DNA from: Allofrancisella frigidaquae
GTDB lineage: Bacteria > Pseudomonadota > Gammaproteobacteria > Francisellales > Francisellaceae
NCBI RefSeq assembly: GCF_012222825.1
Contig: NZ_CP038017.1
Coordinates: 558,001 to 622,000 of the forward strand
Direction: 5' to 3'
Length of the DNA: 64,000 nucleotides
Below, in pieces: positions 1 to 8,445 of this stretch (its first letter is position 1; each line of letters opens with the position of its first letter). The position numbers and the translations under genes were made by a program. Under the pieces are notes generated by a model. The model did not search any database and had not been told where the DNA came from. It saw only the letters and a program-made list of their open reading frames with translations.

Positions 1-25
1 TATGTTAGCTAATAAGTTCTAGTAA

Positions 26-48
26 AATTATACTAATTTAGTATAATT
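26..48. promoter_or_regulatory. 23-bp perfect AT-rich palindrome upstream of sufS
   Basis: Two 11-bp arms (AATTATACTAA and its exact reverse complement) flank a single central T, and a T-rich run follows at about 49-62. It lies 39 bp before the sufS start, where an upstream suf gene would be expected to end. It could be a weak intrinsic terminator or attenuator, or an operator for a dimeric regulator. The sequence shows the symmetry but not the role. Confidence 0.45.
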
Positions 49-86
49 GTTTTTGTTTTTATTACGAATTTAAATTTGACACAAAA

Positions 87-1310
87 ATGATCGATATTGA
101 TAACATCAGAAAAGATTTTCCTTTTCTAGCTCAAAGTGTAAATAATAAACCGGTAGTTTTTTTTGATACGGGAGCATCAGCACAGAAACCACAAGTAGTA
201 ATTGATGCAGTAGCTAATGCTTATGCTTTTAGTTATGCAAATGTGCATAGAGGAGTATACTTTTTAAGTCAAGAAGCTAGTGATAGATATGAGAATGTTC
301 GCGCTATAGTTAAAGAATTTATTAACGCAAAATCTCAGAATGAAATAGTAATGACAAAAGGTTCTACAGAAGCTATTAATTTGGTAGCTAATTCATTAGG
401 TAATGCTGTTTTACACGAAGAAGATGAGATAGTAGTAACTGAAATGGAGCATCATGCAAATTTTGTACCCTGGCAGATGTTATGCAAGAACAAAAACTTT
501 AGCTTTAAAGTTGCTAAAATTACTGATAATGGCGAGCTTGATGTAGATAATTTGTTATCTTTAATTACTGCTAAAACTAAGGTTTTAGCTATCACGCTTT
601 GCTCGAATGTATTAGGTACGATTAATCCTGTAAAAGAGATTATTCATAAGGTTAAGAACATTAATCCTAATATCCTTGTATTAGTTGACGGAGCCCAGGC
701 TGTAATCCATGCTAAAATAGATGTTCAAGACTTAGGTTGCGATTTTTTTGTTTTTTCTAGCCATAAACTTTATGGTCCTACAGGGGTTGGTGTTTTATAT
801 GGAAAATATGATTTATTAAATCAACTGCCCCCTTATAACTATGGTGGTGATATGGTAGAAGACGTAACGATAGAGAAAACTACATTTGCATTACCTCCAT
901 ACAAATTTGAGGCTGGCACACCTGATATTGTTGGAGTTATTGGCTTTGGTCGAGCAATTGAGTATGTGAACTCTATAGGTATGGAAAATATCGCTAATTA
1001 TGAACAAAAACTTTTAGATTATGCGACTTTTGAGCTGGAAAATATAGAAGGCTTACATATTGTTGGAAAAGCAAAGCATAAAGCAGCGGTTATTACTTTT
1101 ACTGTAGAAGGATGTAATGCTAGCGATATTGGAGAATTACTTGCTATAAAAGGAATTTGTGTACGTACAGGTAAACATTGCGCGCATCCATTGTTGTACA
1201 GGTTTGGGGTTACTTCAACAGTTAGAATGTCATTTGGTATGTATAATACATTCCAAGAGATAGACTTATTTATAACTGCTTTAAAAAAAGTAATATCTCA
1301 ATTAAAATAG
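87..1310 (+). CDS. sufS: SufS-type cysteine desulfurase
   Basis: PLP-dependent enzyme that takes sulfur from cysteine, as a Cys persulfide, for Fe-S cluster assembly in the cytoplasm. At 407 aa it has the class II (SufS) length. The PLP lysine is in FSSHKLYGPTG (K227), and the catalytic cysteine is in the RTGKHCAHPLL loop (C365). The cofactor-contact region VDGAQAVIHAK lies near residues 200-210. It is followed closely by an A-type carrier and a SufT-like gene, so the block looks like the 3' part of a suf operon. SufB, C and D would lie off the left edge. Confidence 0.96.
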   Translation: MIDIDNIRKDFPFLAQSVNNKPVVFFDTGASAQKPQVVIDAVANAYAFSYANVHRGVYFLSQEASDRYENVRAIVKEFINAKSQNEIVMTKGSTEAINLVANSLGNAVLHEEDEIVVTEMEHHANFVPWQMLCKNKNFSFKVAKITDNGELDVDNLLSLITAKTKVLAITLCSNVLGTINPVKEIIHKVKNINPNILVLVDGAQAVIHAKIDVQDLGCDFFVFSSHKLYGPTGVGVLYGKYDLLNQLPPYNYGGDMVEDVTIEKTTFALPPYKFEAGTPDIVGVIGFGRAIEYVNSIGMENIANYEQKLLDYATFELENIEGLHIVGKAKHKAAVITFTVEGCNASDIGELLAIKGICVRTGKHCAHPLLYRFGVTSTVRMSFGMYNTFQEIDLFITALKKVISQLK

Positions 1311-1336
1311 TCAGATATATTAAGAGGTTTGGCACT

Positions 1337-1690
1337 ATGGTAGAAATTTTTAACCCTACAAATAATATATTAGAAGTTACAGAATCAGCTGCGAAGCATT
1401 TTAAGAAACACCTAGAAAAACACCCGCAAAGTATAGGTGTTTATATTGGTACTAAGGTTATGGGATGCTCAGGGCTATCTTATGATATAGATTTTGTTGA
1501 GAGTAAGCCATTAGAGACTACAGAAGTAGTACAACATGGATTAAAGTTTTTTGTATCTGATAAATCTAAAGATTTTCTTAATGGATTAAAGATAGATTAT
1601 GTTAAACATGAATTTGGCTTATATAAGTTAGAGTATACTAATCCAAACGAGTCAGCTCGTTGTGGTTGTGGTGAAAGCTTTACAGTTTAG
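1337..1690 (+). CDS. sufA: A-type Fe-S carrier (SufA/IscA/ErpA family)
   Basis: This 117-aa scaffold/carrier binds a nascent Fe-S cluster and passes it to apoproteins. The three conserved ligands of the family are present: C44 in KVMGCSGLSY, and C109 and C111 in the C-terminal RCGCGESF. It starts 26 bp after sufS and ends 8 bp before the SufT-like gene, consistent with one transcript. Assignment to SufA rather than IscA or ErpA rests on neighbourhood, since the families share the same motif. Confidence 0.9.
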   Translation: MVEIFNPTNNILEVTESAAKHFKKHLEKHPQSIGVYIGTKVMGCSGLSYDIDFVESKPLETTEVVQHGLKFFVSDKSKDFLNGLKIDYVKHEFGLYKLEYTNPNESARCGCGESFTV

Positions 1691-1698
1691 GAATAATA

Positions 1699-2250
1699 AT
1701 GAAACCTACAGATGTAACAATAATAAGAAGACAGGTAAAAGCAATAGCAGTTCCATTTGGTAATGAGATTGAACTAATGCCAGGACAAGAGGTACTTGTA
1801 ACTCAAGATAAAGGTGGAAGTTTTACTTTAAATGTTAATGGAAACTTACTTCACTTAGATGGAAAAGATGCTGATGCAATTGGTAAGCAAATAGTGAGAT
1901 ACCCTGTTGAAGATTATAATATAAAAGCAGGAGATCCTATTAATATGGATGCCATTTGGGATCAGATGAAGACTGTTTATGATCCAGAAATTCCAGTAAA
2001 TATAGTTGACCTTGGTTTGATCTATAATATCGTAACTAGGAAGCTGGAAAGTGGTAATTACCATGTAATAATAGATATGACACTTACAGCACCAGGATGT
2101 GGTATGGGCCCTGTGTTAATGACAGATGTTGAAAAAAGAGTAGCAATGTTACCAAATGTAGATAAGGTTGACGTTGTAATGGTTTTTGATCCTCCTTGGA
2201 ATTCTGAAATGATGACAGAAGAGGCAAAACTGGAGTTAGGTTTGTTTTAA
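1699..2250 (+). CDS. sufT: SufT-like Fe-S maturation protein (DUF59/MIP18 domain)
   Basis: 183 aa. An N-terminal extension of about 75 residues precedes a MIP18/DUF59 domain, with DPEIPVNIVDLGLIY and then LTAPGCGMGP, which carries the domain's conserved cysteine. Family members help mature Fe-S proteins, and the extended form is the one usually called SufT and found in suf operons. It sits immediately downstream of the A-type carrier and 4 bp before coaD. A function in Fe-S trafficking is inferred from family and context. Confidence 0.88.
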   Translation: MKPTDVTIIRRQVKAIAVPFGNEIELMPGQEVLVTQDKGGSFTLNVNGNLLHLDGKDADAIGKQIVRYPVEDYNIKAGDPINMDAIWDQMKTVYDPEIPVNIVDLGLIYNIVTRKLESGNYHVIIDMTLTAPGCGMGPVLMTDVEKRVAMLPNVDKVDVVMVFDPPWNSEMMTEEAKLELGLF

Positions 2251-2254
2251 AGTT

Positions 2255-2770
2255 ATGAATAATAAAATAGCTATTTACCCTGGGACTTTCGATCCAATTA
2301 CAAATGGACATGTTGATTTAGTTGATAGAGCTTTAAACATTTTTGATGAAATAGTAATAGCTGTATCAACAGCTTATGGCAAAAAAACTTTATTTGACAT
2401 AGATCATCGTGAGAAAATTGTCAAAACAGTGTTTAAAGATAATCCAAAGGTTAAAGTTATAAGCTTCCAGGGACTATTAGTGGATGCAGCAGCTAAGTAT
2501 CAAGCATGCTCTATTGTTAGGGGGTTAAGAGCAGTTTCAGATTTTGATTACGAATATCAGTTAGCAAGTATTAATAGTAAGTTAAATAGTAATATCCAAA
2601 CTATATTTTTAACACCTAGTGAAAAATTTTCTTGTATTTCTTCAACAATGGTAAGAGCTGTAGCAATACATGATTATAGACGTTTAGGGGAGTTTGTACC
2701 AGAGTTTGTATTTCAAGAAATAGAAAAAAAATATAAAGGTGTGATAAATGGCTTTGCTGATAACAGATGA
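2255..2770 (+). CDS. coaD: Phosphopantetheine adenylyltransferase
   Basis: Transfers AMP from ATP to 4'-phosphopantetheine, the penultimate step of coenzyme A synthesis. At 171 aa it is close to the family length. The nucleotidyltransferase motif is at the N-terminus (YPGTFDPITNGH, TNGH at 16-19), and the second substrate motif ISSTMVR is at 128-134. It follows the SufT-like gene by 4 bp, and its last codons overlap the ferredoxin gene by 23 bp, which suggests translational coupling. Confidence 0.97.
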   Translation: MNNKIAIYPGTFDPITNGHVDLVDRALNIFDEIVIAVSTAYGKKTLFDIDHREKIVKTVFKDNPKVKVISFQGLLVDAAAKYQACSIVRGLRAVSDFDYEYQLASINSKLNSNIQTIFLTPSEKFSCISSTMVRAVAIHDYRRLGEFVPEFVFQEIEKKYKGVINGFADNR

Positions 2771-2993
2771 CTGCATTAATTGTGATATTTGTGAGCCAGA
2801 GTGTCCTAATCAGGCTATATCTCAGGGAGAGGAATATTATGAAATTGATCCTGCAAAATGTACAGAATGTGTAGGACATTTTCTTGAGTCTCAATGTACA
2901 AAAGTTTGTCCTATAAGGTGCATAACTGTTGATCCAAATTATATGGAAACGAAAGAACAACTCTTGGGAAAATATAAAAATTTAGCTCGGTAA
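2748..2993 (+). CDS. YfhL-type 4Fe-4S ferredoxin
   Basis: 81-aa small electron carrier with two cysteine clusters. The first is C9, C12, C15 and C19 (CINCDICEPEC). The second is C38, C41, C50, C54 and C58, with an insertion between its second and third ligands that is typical of the YfhL/Allochromatium-type family. It overlaps the end of coaD by 23 bp in another frame. The coaD-ferredoxin pairing is common in proteobacteria. The redox partner is unknown. Confidence 0.92.
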   Translation: MALLITDDCINCDICEPECPNQAISQGEEYYEIDPAKCTECVGHFLESQCTKVCPIRCITVDPNYMETKEQLLGKYKNLAR

Positions 2994-3097
2994 GTTGTAT
3001 GCTTCTTTAAATCATATATTTAATTTTATTTTATTTTAAAAAAGTATTGAAAATTTATTTTAATTATAATATTTTATTTATGTATTTGTTTAAAATA

Positions 3098-3841
3098 TAT
3101 TAAACTAACGCATGTTTGGCATGTGAAAAGGAGTTTTTATGAAATTAAAGGGTATTTTTGTAGCTACGTCAGTGCTACTTGGTACAACTAGTATGTCTTT
3201 TGCAGCTGTATCTTCAGATACTACAGTTAATGATAGTTCTTCAGTAGATACAAGTCTTTCAAGTAGTATTATGAAACCTTTTGCAAACACTTGGAGTTCT
3301 ATAACTAATGAAAATAACACTTGGGGCCCACAAGATAGAACAGGCCAGTGGTATTTAGGCATAGGAGTTAGTGGTTTTGCTAATAATATAAATTCTAAAG
3401 GCTCTAATTCAGGCTGGAATGGTATAGTAGGTTATAATTTTAATAAATACTTAGCTATTCAATATAATCAGTTTGCTACATATAATGGTATGTTTGGTGG
3501 TTTAGGTGAAGGTGTAATTAACCTGTCAAATGATACTATGTTTACTCCATATGCGGTAGGTGGTGCAGGATGGGCGAACCTTGCTGGTCGTGCTACAGGG
3601 GCATGGGATGTGGGTGGAGGACTTAAGTTTGAATTATCTAGAGATGTTCAAGCTAGTGTTGATTACAGATATATCCAAACGATGGCACCAAACCCAATTG
3701 CTGGTGGTGGTCAACAAATCAATGCAGCAGCAGGAACTAATATGATAGGTGCAGGCCTTACTTGGTTCTTTGGTGGAGATTCTGCTGGTACAAGTACTGC
3801 AAAGATACAAGATAATGGCGCAAAAACAGCTGCAGAAACAG
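3098..3841 (+). repeat. Perfect 744-bp direct repeat, copy 1 (fopA promoter-proximal part)
   Basis: This segment, with about 40 bp of 5' flank and the first 234 codons of fopA, recurs exactly 842 bp downstream (3940-4683). The encoded residues are identical throughout the repeat, and I saw no base difference. A 98-bp spacer separates the copies. The repeat starts in AT-rich leader DNA and stops abruptly inside the reading frame, which marks a recombination junction. Confidence 0.93.
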
Positions 3842-3867
3842 ATGCGACAATATTTAATTTCCGTTAG
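3139..3867 (+). CDS. Truncated FopA copy: beta-barrel only
   Basis: This 242-aa outer-membrane protein is identical to full-length FopA for its first 234 residues. It then ends in an unrelated eight-residue tail (DATIFNFR). It keeps the signal peptide (cleavage near SFA-AVSS, residue 22), the acidic Ser/Asp-rich segment and the barrel. The whole OmpA-type peptidoglycan-binding domain is missing. The same leader and ribosome site (AAAAGGAG, 8 bp before ATG) precede both copies, so it is probably expressed. It may be a free barrel not anchored to the wall, or simply a duplication product. An assembly artefact is possible because the repeat is perfect. Confidence 0.8.
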   Translation: MKLKGIFVATSVLLGTTSMSFAAVSSDTTVNDSSSVDTSLSSSIMKPFANTWSSITNENNTWGPQDRTGQWYLGIGVSGFANNINSKGSNSGWNGIVGYNFNKYLAIQYNQFATYNGMFGGLGEGVINLSNDTMFTPYAVGGAGWANLAGRATGAWDVGGGLKFELSRDVQASVDYRYIQTMAPNPIAGGGQQINAAAGTNMIGAGLTWFFGGDSAGTSTAKIQDNGAKTAAETDATIFNFR

Positions 3868-3939
3868 ATAAAAAGGTTGAAAAATAGTTTTACATAGTAT
3901 ACTTTAGTTATGATTATGGAAAATTATTTATTAAACATT

Positions 3940-4683
3940 TATTAAACTAACGCATGTTTGGCATGTGAAAAGGAGTTTTTATGAAATTAAAGGGTATTTT
4001 TGTAGCTACGTCAGTGCTACTTGGTACAACTAGTATGTCTTTTGCAGCTGTATCTTCAGATACTACAGTTAATGATAGTTCTTCAGTAGATACAAGTCTT
4101 TCAAGTAGTATTATGAAACCTTTTGCAAACACTTGGAGTTCTATAACTAATGAAAATAACACTTGGGGCCCACAAGATAGAACAGGCCAGTGGTATTTAG
4201 GCATAGGAGTTAGTGGTTTTGCTAATAATATAAATTCTAAAGGCTCTAATTCAGGCTGGAATGGTATAGTAGGTTATAATTTTAATAAATACTTAGCTAT
4301 TCAATATAATCAGTTTGCTACATATAATGGTATGTTTGGTGGTTTAGGTGAAGGTGTAATTAACCTGTCAAATGATACTATGTTTACTCCATATGCGGTA
4401 GGTGGTGCAGGATGGGCGAACCTTGCTGGTCGTGCTACAGGGGCATGGGATGTGGGTGGAGGACTTAAGTTTGAATTATCTAGAGATGTTCAAGCTAGTG
4501 TTGATTACAGATATATCCAAACGATGGCACCAAACCCAATTGCTGGTGGTGGTCAACAAATCAATGCAGCAGCAGGAACTAATATGATAGGTGCAGGCCT
4601 TACTTGGTTCTTTGGTGGAGATTCTGCTGGTACAAGTACTGCAAAGATACAAGATAATGGCGCAAAAACAGCTGCAGAAACAG
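3940..4683 (+). repeat. Perfect 744-bp direct repeat, copy 2
   Basis: Second copy of the 3098-3841 repeat, containing the 5' part of the complete fopA gene. The DNA just upstream (3842-3939) holds a possible promoter, TTGAAA at 3877 and TATACT at 3898 with a short 15-bp spacer. The two copies could therefore be transcribed from different promoters. Confidence 0.93.
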
Positions 4684-5162
4684 GAGCTGTTGCAGCTATG
4701 CCATCAATAGATGAAGCTAAATATATGCTACCACAAGGCATAAAACAGTGTGAAGGTAACTTTAACTTAACTAAAGAGGGAGTTGCTTGCTACACAGTAG
4801 ATGGGGATGATGTAACTGTTTATTTAGACACTAAATTTGCTTATGATAGTGCTGAATTAAATAAAAAAGGTAAAGAAGCGATATCTTCTTTTGTGAATTT
4901 TGTTAAAGATAGTAACATCGCATCTGTAACAGTCAAAGGTTATGCATCCCAAGGTCAAACTGGTGGTGAGTTTGAGGTTTACAATCAAAAGCTTTCTGAA
5001 AAAAGAGCACAATCAGTTGCTAATTATATGAGATCTCTAGGTTTAAATAATGAAAAGATAATAACAAAAGGATTTGGTTATTATGATACTCTTTCAGGTG
5101 TTGCTAAGAGTGATGCAAGTAACCAACGTGTACAAGCTAGTGCTTCAGCTCCTTTAAAATAA
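3981..5162 (+). CDS. fopA: FopA outer-membrane protein (OmpA family), full length
   Basis: 393-aa OmpA-family protein of the Francisella FopA type. In order it has a signal peptide of about 22 residues, a Ser/Asp-rich segment, an eight-stranded-barrel-like region rich in Gly and aromatics (about 55-230), and a C-terminal OmpA domain (about 265-393) with LSEKRAQSVANYM. The domain's conserved Arg is present in EKRA. The usual GYTD aspartate that contacts diaminopimelate is replaced (GYAS), so wall binding may be altered. The gene ends before a strong terminator hairpin. It lies directly downstream of a truncated twin. Confidence 0.93.
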   Translation: MKLKGIFVATSVLLGTTSMSFAAVSSDTTVNDSSSVDTSLSSSIMKPFANTWSSITNENNTWGPQDRTGQWYLGIGVSGFANNINSKGSNSGWNGIVGYNFNKYLAIQYNQFATYNGMFGGLGEGVINLSNDTMFTPYAVGGAGWANLAGRATGAWDVGGGLKFELSRDVQASVDYRYIQTMAPNPIAGGGQQINAAAGTNMIGAGLTWFFGGDSAGTSTAKIQDNGAKTAAETGAVAAMPSIDEAKYMLPQGIKQCEGNFNLTKEGVACYTVDGDDVTVYLDTKFAYDSAELNKKGKEAISSFVNFVKDSNIASVTVKGYASQGQTGGEFEVYNQKLSEKRAQSVANYMRSLGLNNEKIITKGFGYYDTLSGVAKSDASNQRVQASASAPLK

Positions 5163-5188
5163 GCTAAATAACAAACAATATAAACTGC

Positions 5189-7252
5189 TTAGATTTTTAT
5201 GGATCTCTTCCATAAAAATGTCTGTTTTTTATTAACATATTTTACCTCTCTTTTTCTTGTGGGTTTAGCATTTTGAATACTAACACTTTTATTGAAAACC
5301 CTTTCCTTACATAATTTTTGTAATTTACTTTCTATACTTTTATTATAATCTACGTTACCTTTGGAATTATGGGTTTGATACCATTCTAGAGCGCGTCTAT
5401 TTTCAGAAATTATGCCGTTCTTCAAATTATCCTTATAGTTATCAAAAAGCCATCTAATACTTCTATTATCCATAAAATAACATCCTAGCATTAAAGGAGT
5501 GAATGGTGTTGTAACCCCATTCTCTTGTGGCATATGCCATGGGATATTAATATCATGCTGCTGAAAATAACTTTTTAACAATGCCAAGACTTGATTATTT
5601 GAATCTTTATAACATCCAGCCGCAAAATAACTGGCAACAGAATTATTATCTTTCGCTAATGAAACTTGACTTAGTAATAACTTAACTATTTCTATATGAC
5701 CTTTATTACAGGCAATGAATAAAGGGGTATATCCACCATCTATGGGTTTGTTTATAACAGCATTCTTAGCTAGTAACAACTTAACTATTTCTGTATGACC
5801 ATTTTCACAGGAAATATATAAAGGAGTGGAGCCTGTAGATATAGGTCTGTTTATATCAAGGTTGGCTTTAGCTAATAATAACTTAACTATTTCTGTATGA
5901 CCGTTTTCACAGGAAATATATAATAAATTAGTATTCTCGTGATACCTTTTTTTAAAAATATTTTCAAGTAATATCTCTTTATAGTATTTATCATCGCCTA
6001 CTATCCTTTTAGTGTAAAGTTTCTCAATCTCGGTTAGTGATTCTGTAATAACCATTCTGTACCCCGAACCATTTAAATTATTATCTAATGGCAACCAGTT
6101 ATTTTTGCAAAGTTCTCCAGTTAAATTATCATTTGCTTCATTTCGTAAGAAGCAATTTTCTTTTTCAATGAATGCATGAAGGCTATCTACATTTATCGTG
6201 GCTATTTTATTTTTAGTACATTTCGCGCGGGCTATGTGAACTCCATATTTCCACTTACTTGTATACTCATCTAACCTAGTACATATTTGATCTTTAATGG
6301 TTTCAAGCTTTTTTTTAAAATCAGGCTCATAATAATCTCTATAAACACTAAATTGATTAACCCCAATTGTTGGACTTATATAAACTGATATATTTAGAGT
6401 TAAAAGATTATTACCTTCTTTATTAAAAGAAAAAGCCTCAAAAATACCATCTACTAACTCTCTAATATTATGAAATTTGGTGGCCCTAATATTGTTACTT
6501 AACGTTGACATATTATTAGCATTGTACAACTCTAACTTACTATTAAATGCAATAGAATGATTAATACTCCCCACGCTGATGTAAGTACGAAATTGACATT
6601 TAGTAAACTTATCAACTAATGGTTCTAAGAAACCGCAATAATCCCGTTTGTCTCCAATGAAAGGGTAATTGTATATTTTTATAAAAGGAGAAACTCTTTG
6701 ATAAGTAACATTAGACCCTTGATCATCAAATATCCCTTGATTAACCACAGTTAATTTTTTATTTATAACAAACGGAGAAATTTTTGATACGCTTTGAAAA
6801 TATATCTTATTATTTTTAAGCTCGGTTAAGAATGTGTTTTCAGGGGAGTGATATGCAAGCAATCCATCTAAAAAAGCTCTTATTGATATAACTAGGGAAT
6901 ATAGTTTTTTTTGCTCTTGGTTTCTACCTAGATCTAGGCTATTAATACAATGCTTGACTTTTTCTTTTCCCAGATTACAGAGTGTCTTTTCAAAGGTACA
7001 TACAGCATTAATAAGTTCGCTTAAATTATTGTATGGCTTGCCATTAAAATACCCTGTTATGTTATTCCTTGTAAGTAACTCTAATCTTTTATAAAAAGTT
7101 TCAACATCATTGGCCAAATATGCTTGACCCCACATAGCACTTAGACCAAAGCATAAACCTTCTTGTGGACTTAAAGCATAATAATAATCACCCCAATCAG
7201 ACCCACGTGATATATTTTGTATATTCTCATTTAAATTATCATAATAGCTCAT
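5189..7252 (-). CDS. Ankyrin-repeat protein with papain/YopT-like N-terminal domain, effector candidate
   Basis: 687 aa with no signal peptide. The N-terminus has EGLCFGLSAMW (C34), which resembles the nucleophile motif of C58 (YopT/AvrPphB-type) cysteine proteases. About 200 residues later comes SINHSIAF (H232) followed by ELYN (N244), a plausible His and Asn/Asp. The C-terminal part carries about three ankyrin repeats (about 437-540), two of them nearly identical around SCENGHTEIVKLLLAK. This architecture is typical of proteins injected into eukaryotic cells. The catalytic assignment is my inference from motif spacing. The gene is convergent with fopA and seems to be an accessory insert. 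Confidence 0.75.
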   Translation of the reverse strand: MSYYDNLNENIQNISRGSDWGDYYYALSPQEGLCFGLSAMWGQAYLANDVETFYKRLELLTRNNITGYFNGKPYNNLSELINAVCTFEKTLCNLGKEKVKHCINSLDLGRNQEQKKLYSLVISIRAFLDGLLAYHSPENTFLTELKNNKIYFQSVSKISPFVINKKLTVVNQGIFDDQGSNVTYQRVSPFIKIYNYPFIGDKRDYCGFLEPLVDKFTKCQFRTYISVGSINHSIAFNSKLELYNANNMSTLSNNIRATKFHNIRELVDGIFEAFSFNKEGNNLLTLNISVYISPTIGVNQFSVYRDYYEPDFKKKLETIKDQICTRLDEYTSKWKYGVHIARAKCTKNKIATINVDSLHAFIEKENCFLRNEANDNLTGELCKNNWLPLDNNLNGSGYRMVITESLTEIEKLYTKRIVGDDKYYKEILLENIFKKRYHENTNLLYISCENGHTEIVKLLLAKANLDINRPISTGSTPLYISCENGHTEIVKLLLAKNAVINKPIDGGYTPLFIACNKGHIEIVKLLLSQVSLAKDNNSVASYFAAGCYKDSNNQVLALLKSYFQQHDINIPWHMPQENGVTTPFTPLMLGCYFMDNRSIRWLFDNYKDNLKNGIISENRRALEWYQTHNSKGNVDYNKSIESKLQKLCKERVFNKSVSIQNAKPTRKREVKYVNKKQTFLWKRSIKI
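5193..5231 (+). terminator. Intrinsic terminator of fopA
   Basis: An 11-bp perfect stem (5193-5203 paired with 5209-5219, loop TCTCT) is followed by a T run at 5226-5231. It lies 31 bp after the fopA stop codon. The hairpin sits inside the last codons of the convergent ankyrin-repeat gene, so it codes protein on one strand and terminates transcription on the other. Confidence 0.85.
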
Positions 7253-7634
7253 GGTGTTTTATCCCAAGTTAACATTTTTCAGAACTCCTAATTGGCTTAC
7301 ACTTTGAATTAGCCTTTAATAACTTATAGTAATAAGCGTTCTAGCTCATTAATTATAATTGGCTGCATTATATCAAAGTCAAGATATTATTTTATAAGTA
7401 AACTATATAAAAATAAATATAAAAAAATATAAAAAATATTATTTTTTAATATTGTATACTTAGAAATGCTACACTTGGTACAATCTTTAAATTATTTGTA
7501 AACTTAGAAAGAGCGATTTAAAAGTTGAATAATTAACGCTTATTATTTTTTTCTCTTTTCAAAAAACTTCATAAAAAAAGAAATTACTATCAAGATTGGC
7601 TATTTATTGGTATTAATCTTACAGTTTTATGCAA
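7253..7634. other. Intergenic, very AT-rich
   Basis: 382 bp with no convincing coding sequence. The stretch at 7380-7470 is almost pure A and T. It lies just upstream of the leftward ankyrin gene and downstream of a leftward membrane-protein gene, so it probably holds the ankyrin gene's promoter. I could not fix a -35/-10 pair. Confidence 0.5.
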
Positions 7635-8081
7635 TTAATAATCTTTAATTATAATTATCAAAAAAGGTATAAATGCAATACTCAGTATAGTAAAAAAACA
7701 TAATAAAAAAGAAGCATAAGTGTTTGTTGATACGATCTTAAATACCCTGTCACTAGCTAATGTTAATCCTATATATGATAAGAACGTTATGTACGTTGCT
7801 AGGTTAGATATTGTTATGAAAAACTCTAATGTTTTAAAACCTGGTTGATTTTTTAAGTTTTTTGACGAGCTTATATTCATAACAGCGCGTAGATTGAATC
7901 CAGAAGTAATTGATACTGCTGTGAGTAAATTGCCTAAATTTTCTTTTGTAAAGCTTAGCCCCATAAGTTTAATAAATAAGGTTACTATAGAAGATGCTGT
8001 CAAAATGAGTATGAAAAATGATATTGCTCTAGATTTTAAGCTCATAACACACTTTTTTAGATATTTTATGGAAAGTATCAT
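7635..8081 (-). CDS. Small integral membrane protein, unknown function
   Basis: 148 aa from ATG at 8081; a TTG two codons earlier is possible, as is a later ATG at 8045. It contains about four hydrophobic segments: ISFFILILTASSIVTLFI near the N-terminus, one around LLTAVSITSGF, LATYITFLSYIGL, and a strongly hydrophobic C-terminal one. No family motif was recognised. The ribosome site is poor. It is monocistronic, facing the ankyrin gene's upstream region. It is probably real, given the consistent hydrophobic pattern over its full length. Confidence 0.5.
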   Translation of the reverse strand: MILSIKYLKKCVMSLKSRAISFFILILTASSIVTLFIKLMGLSFTKENLGNLLTAVSITSGFNLRAVMNISSSKNLKNQPGFKTLEFFITISNLATYITFLSYIGLTLASDRVFKIVSTNTYASFLLCFFTILSIAFIPFLIIIIKDY

Positions 8082-8445
8082 AGCCAAGTATAAAAGTTTT
8101 TAGTAGTGTGTTTAGCATATATATATGTATGTACTCAATAAACTTTCTTTTTCTTCAGAAACTTATGAAAAGTAGTGCTTTTCTGGGTTTTAACACTTTA
8201 TACCAATTCCAACATAAATTGTTGCATTTATCCCAAAGGAGTTTATGACTAATTTAAGTTTTTGATGTGCAGGCAACAGCAGTGGCTATTGGCAAATATG
8301 GTATTTAGATAGTATTTATTAATTTTGTTGAGTTAAAATTTTGCACATATAGTTTATAAAAATTTACATAATCATACCTATATAATATAATTAATTTTCA
8401 TGTTTGATTGGTGACCATTTTTATAAAAATAAGAAGAAAACAATT
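8082..8445. other. Intergenic region and thrS leader
   Basis: 364 bp without a supported gene. It contains a GAAAAG/CTTTTC hairpin near 8167-8183, a possible -10 (TATAAT at 8381) for thrS, and an odd SD-plus-six-codon frame at 8245-8265. The stretch from 8200 to 8300 looks less AT-rich than its surroundings and may be decayed coding DNA, but I cannot identify it. Confidence 0.4.

Noticed and set aside
3560-3745. Second-frame ORFs inside both fopA copies
   Set aside because: They are overlapping frames of the real fopA genes with no ribosome site or family match.
8245-8265. Six-codon leader peptide before thrS
   Set aside because: It has a fine ribosome site but only one Thr codon and no attenuator-like hairpins, so it is probably chance.
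8404-8445. thrS starting at TTG 8404
   Set aside because: The 14 extra residues match no ThrS N-terminus. ATG 8446 gives the standard MIKITFPD start and length.
8200-8445. T-box or tRNA-mimic leader for thrS
   Set aside because: No T-box consensus or convincing anticodon-like stem-loops were seen.
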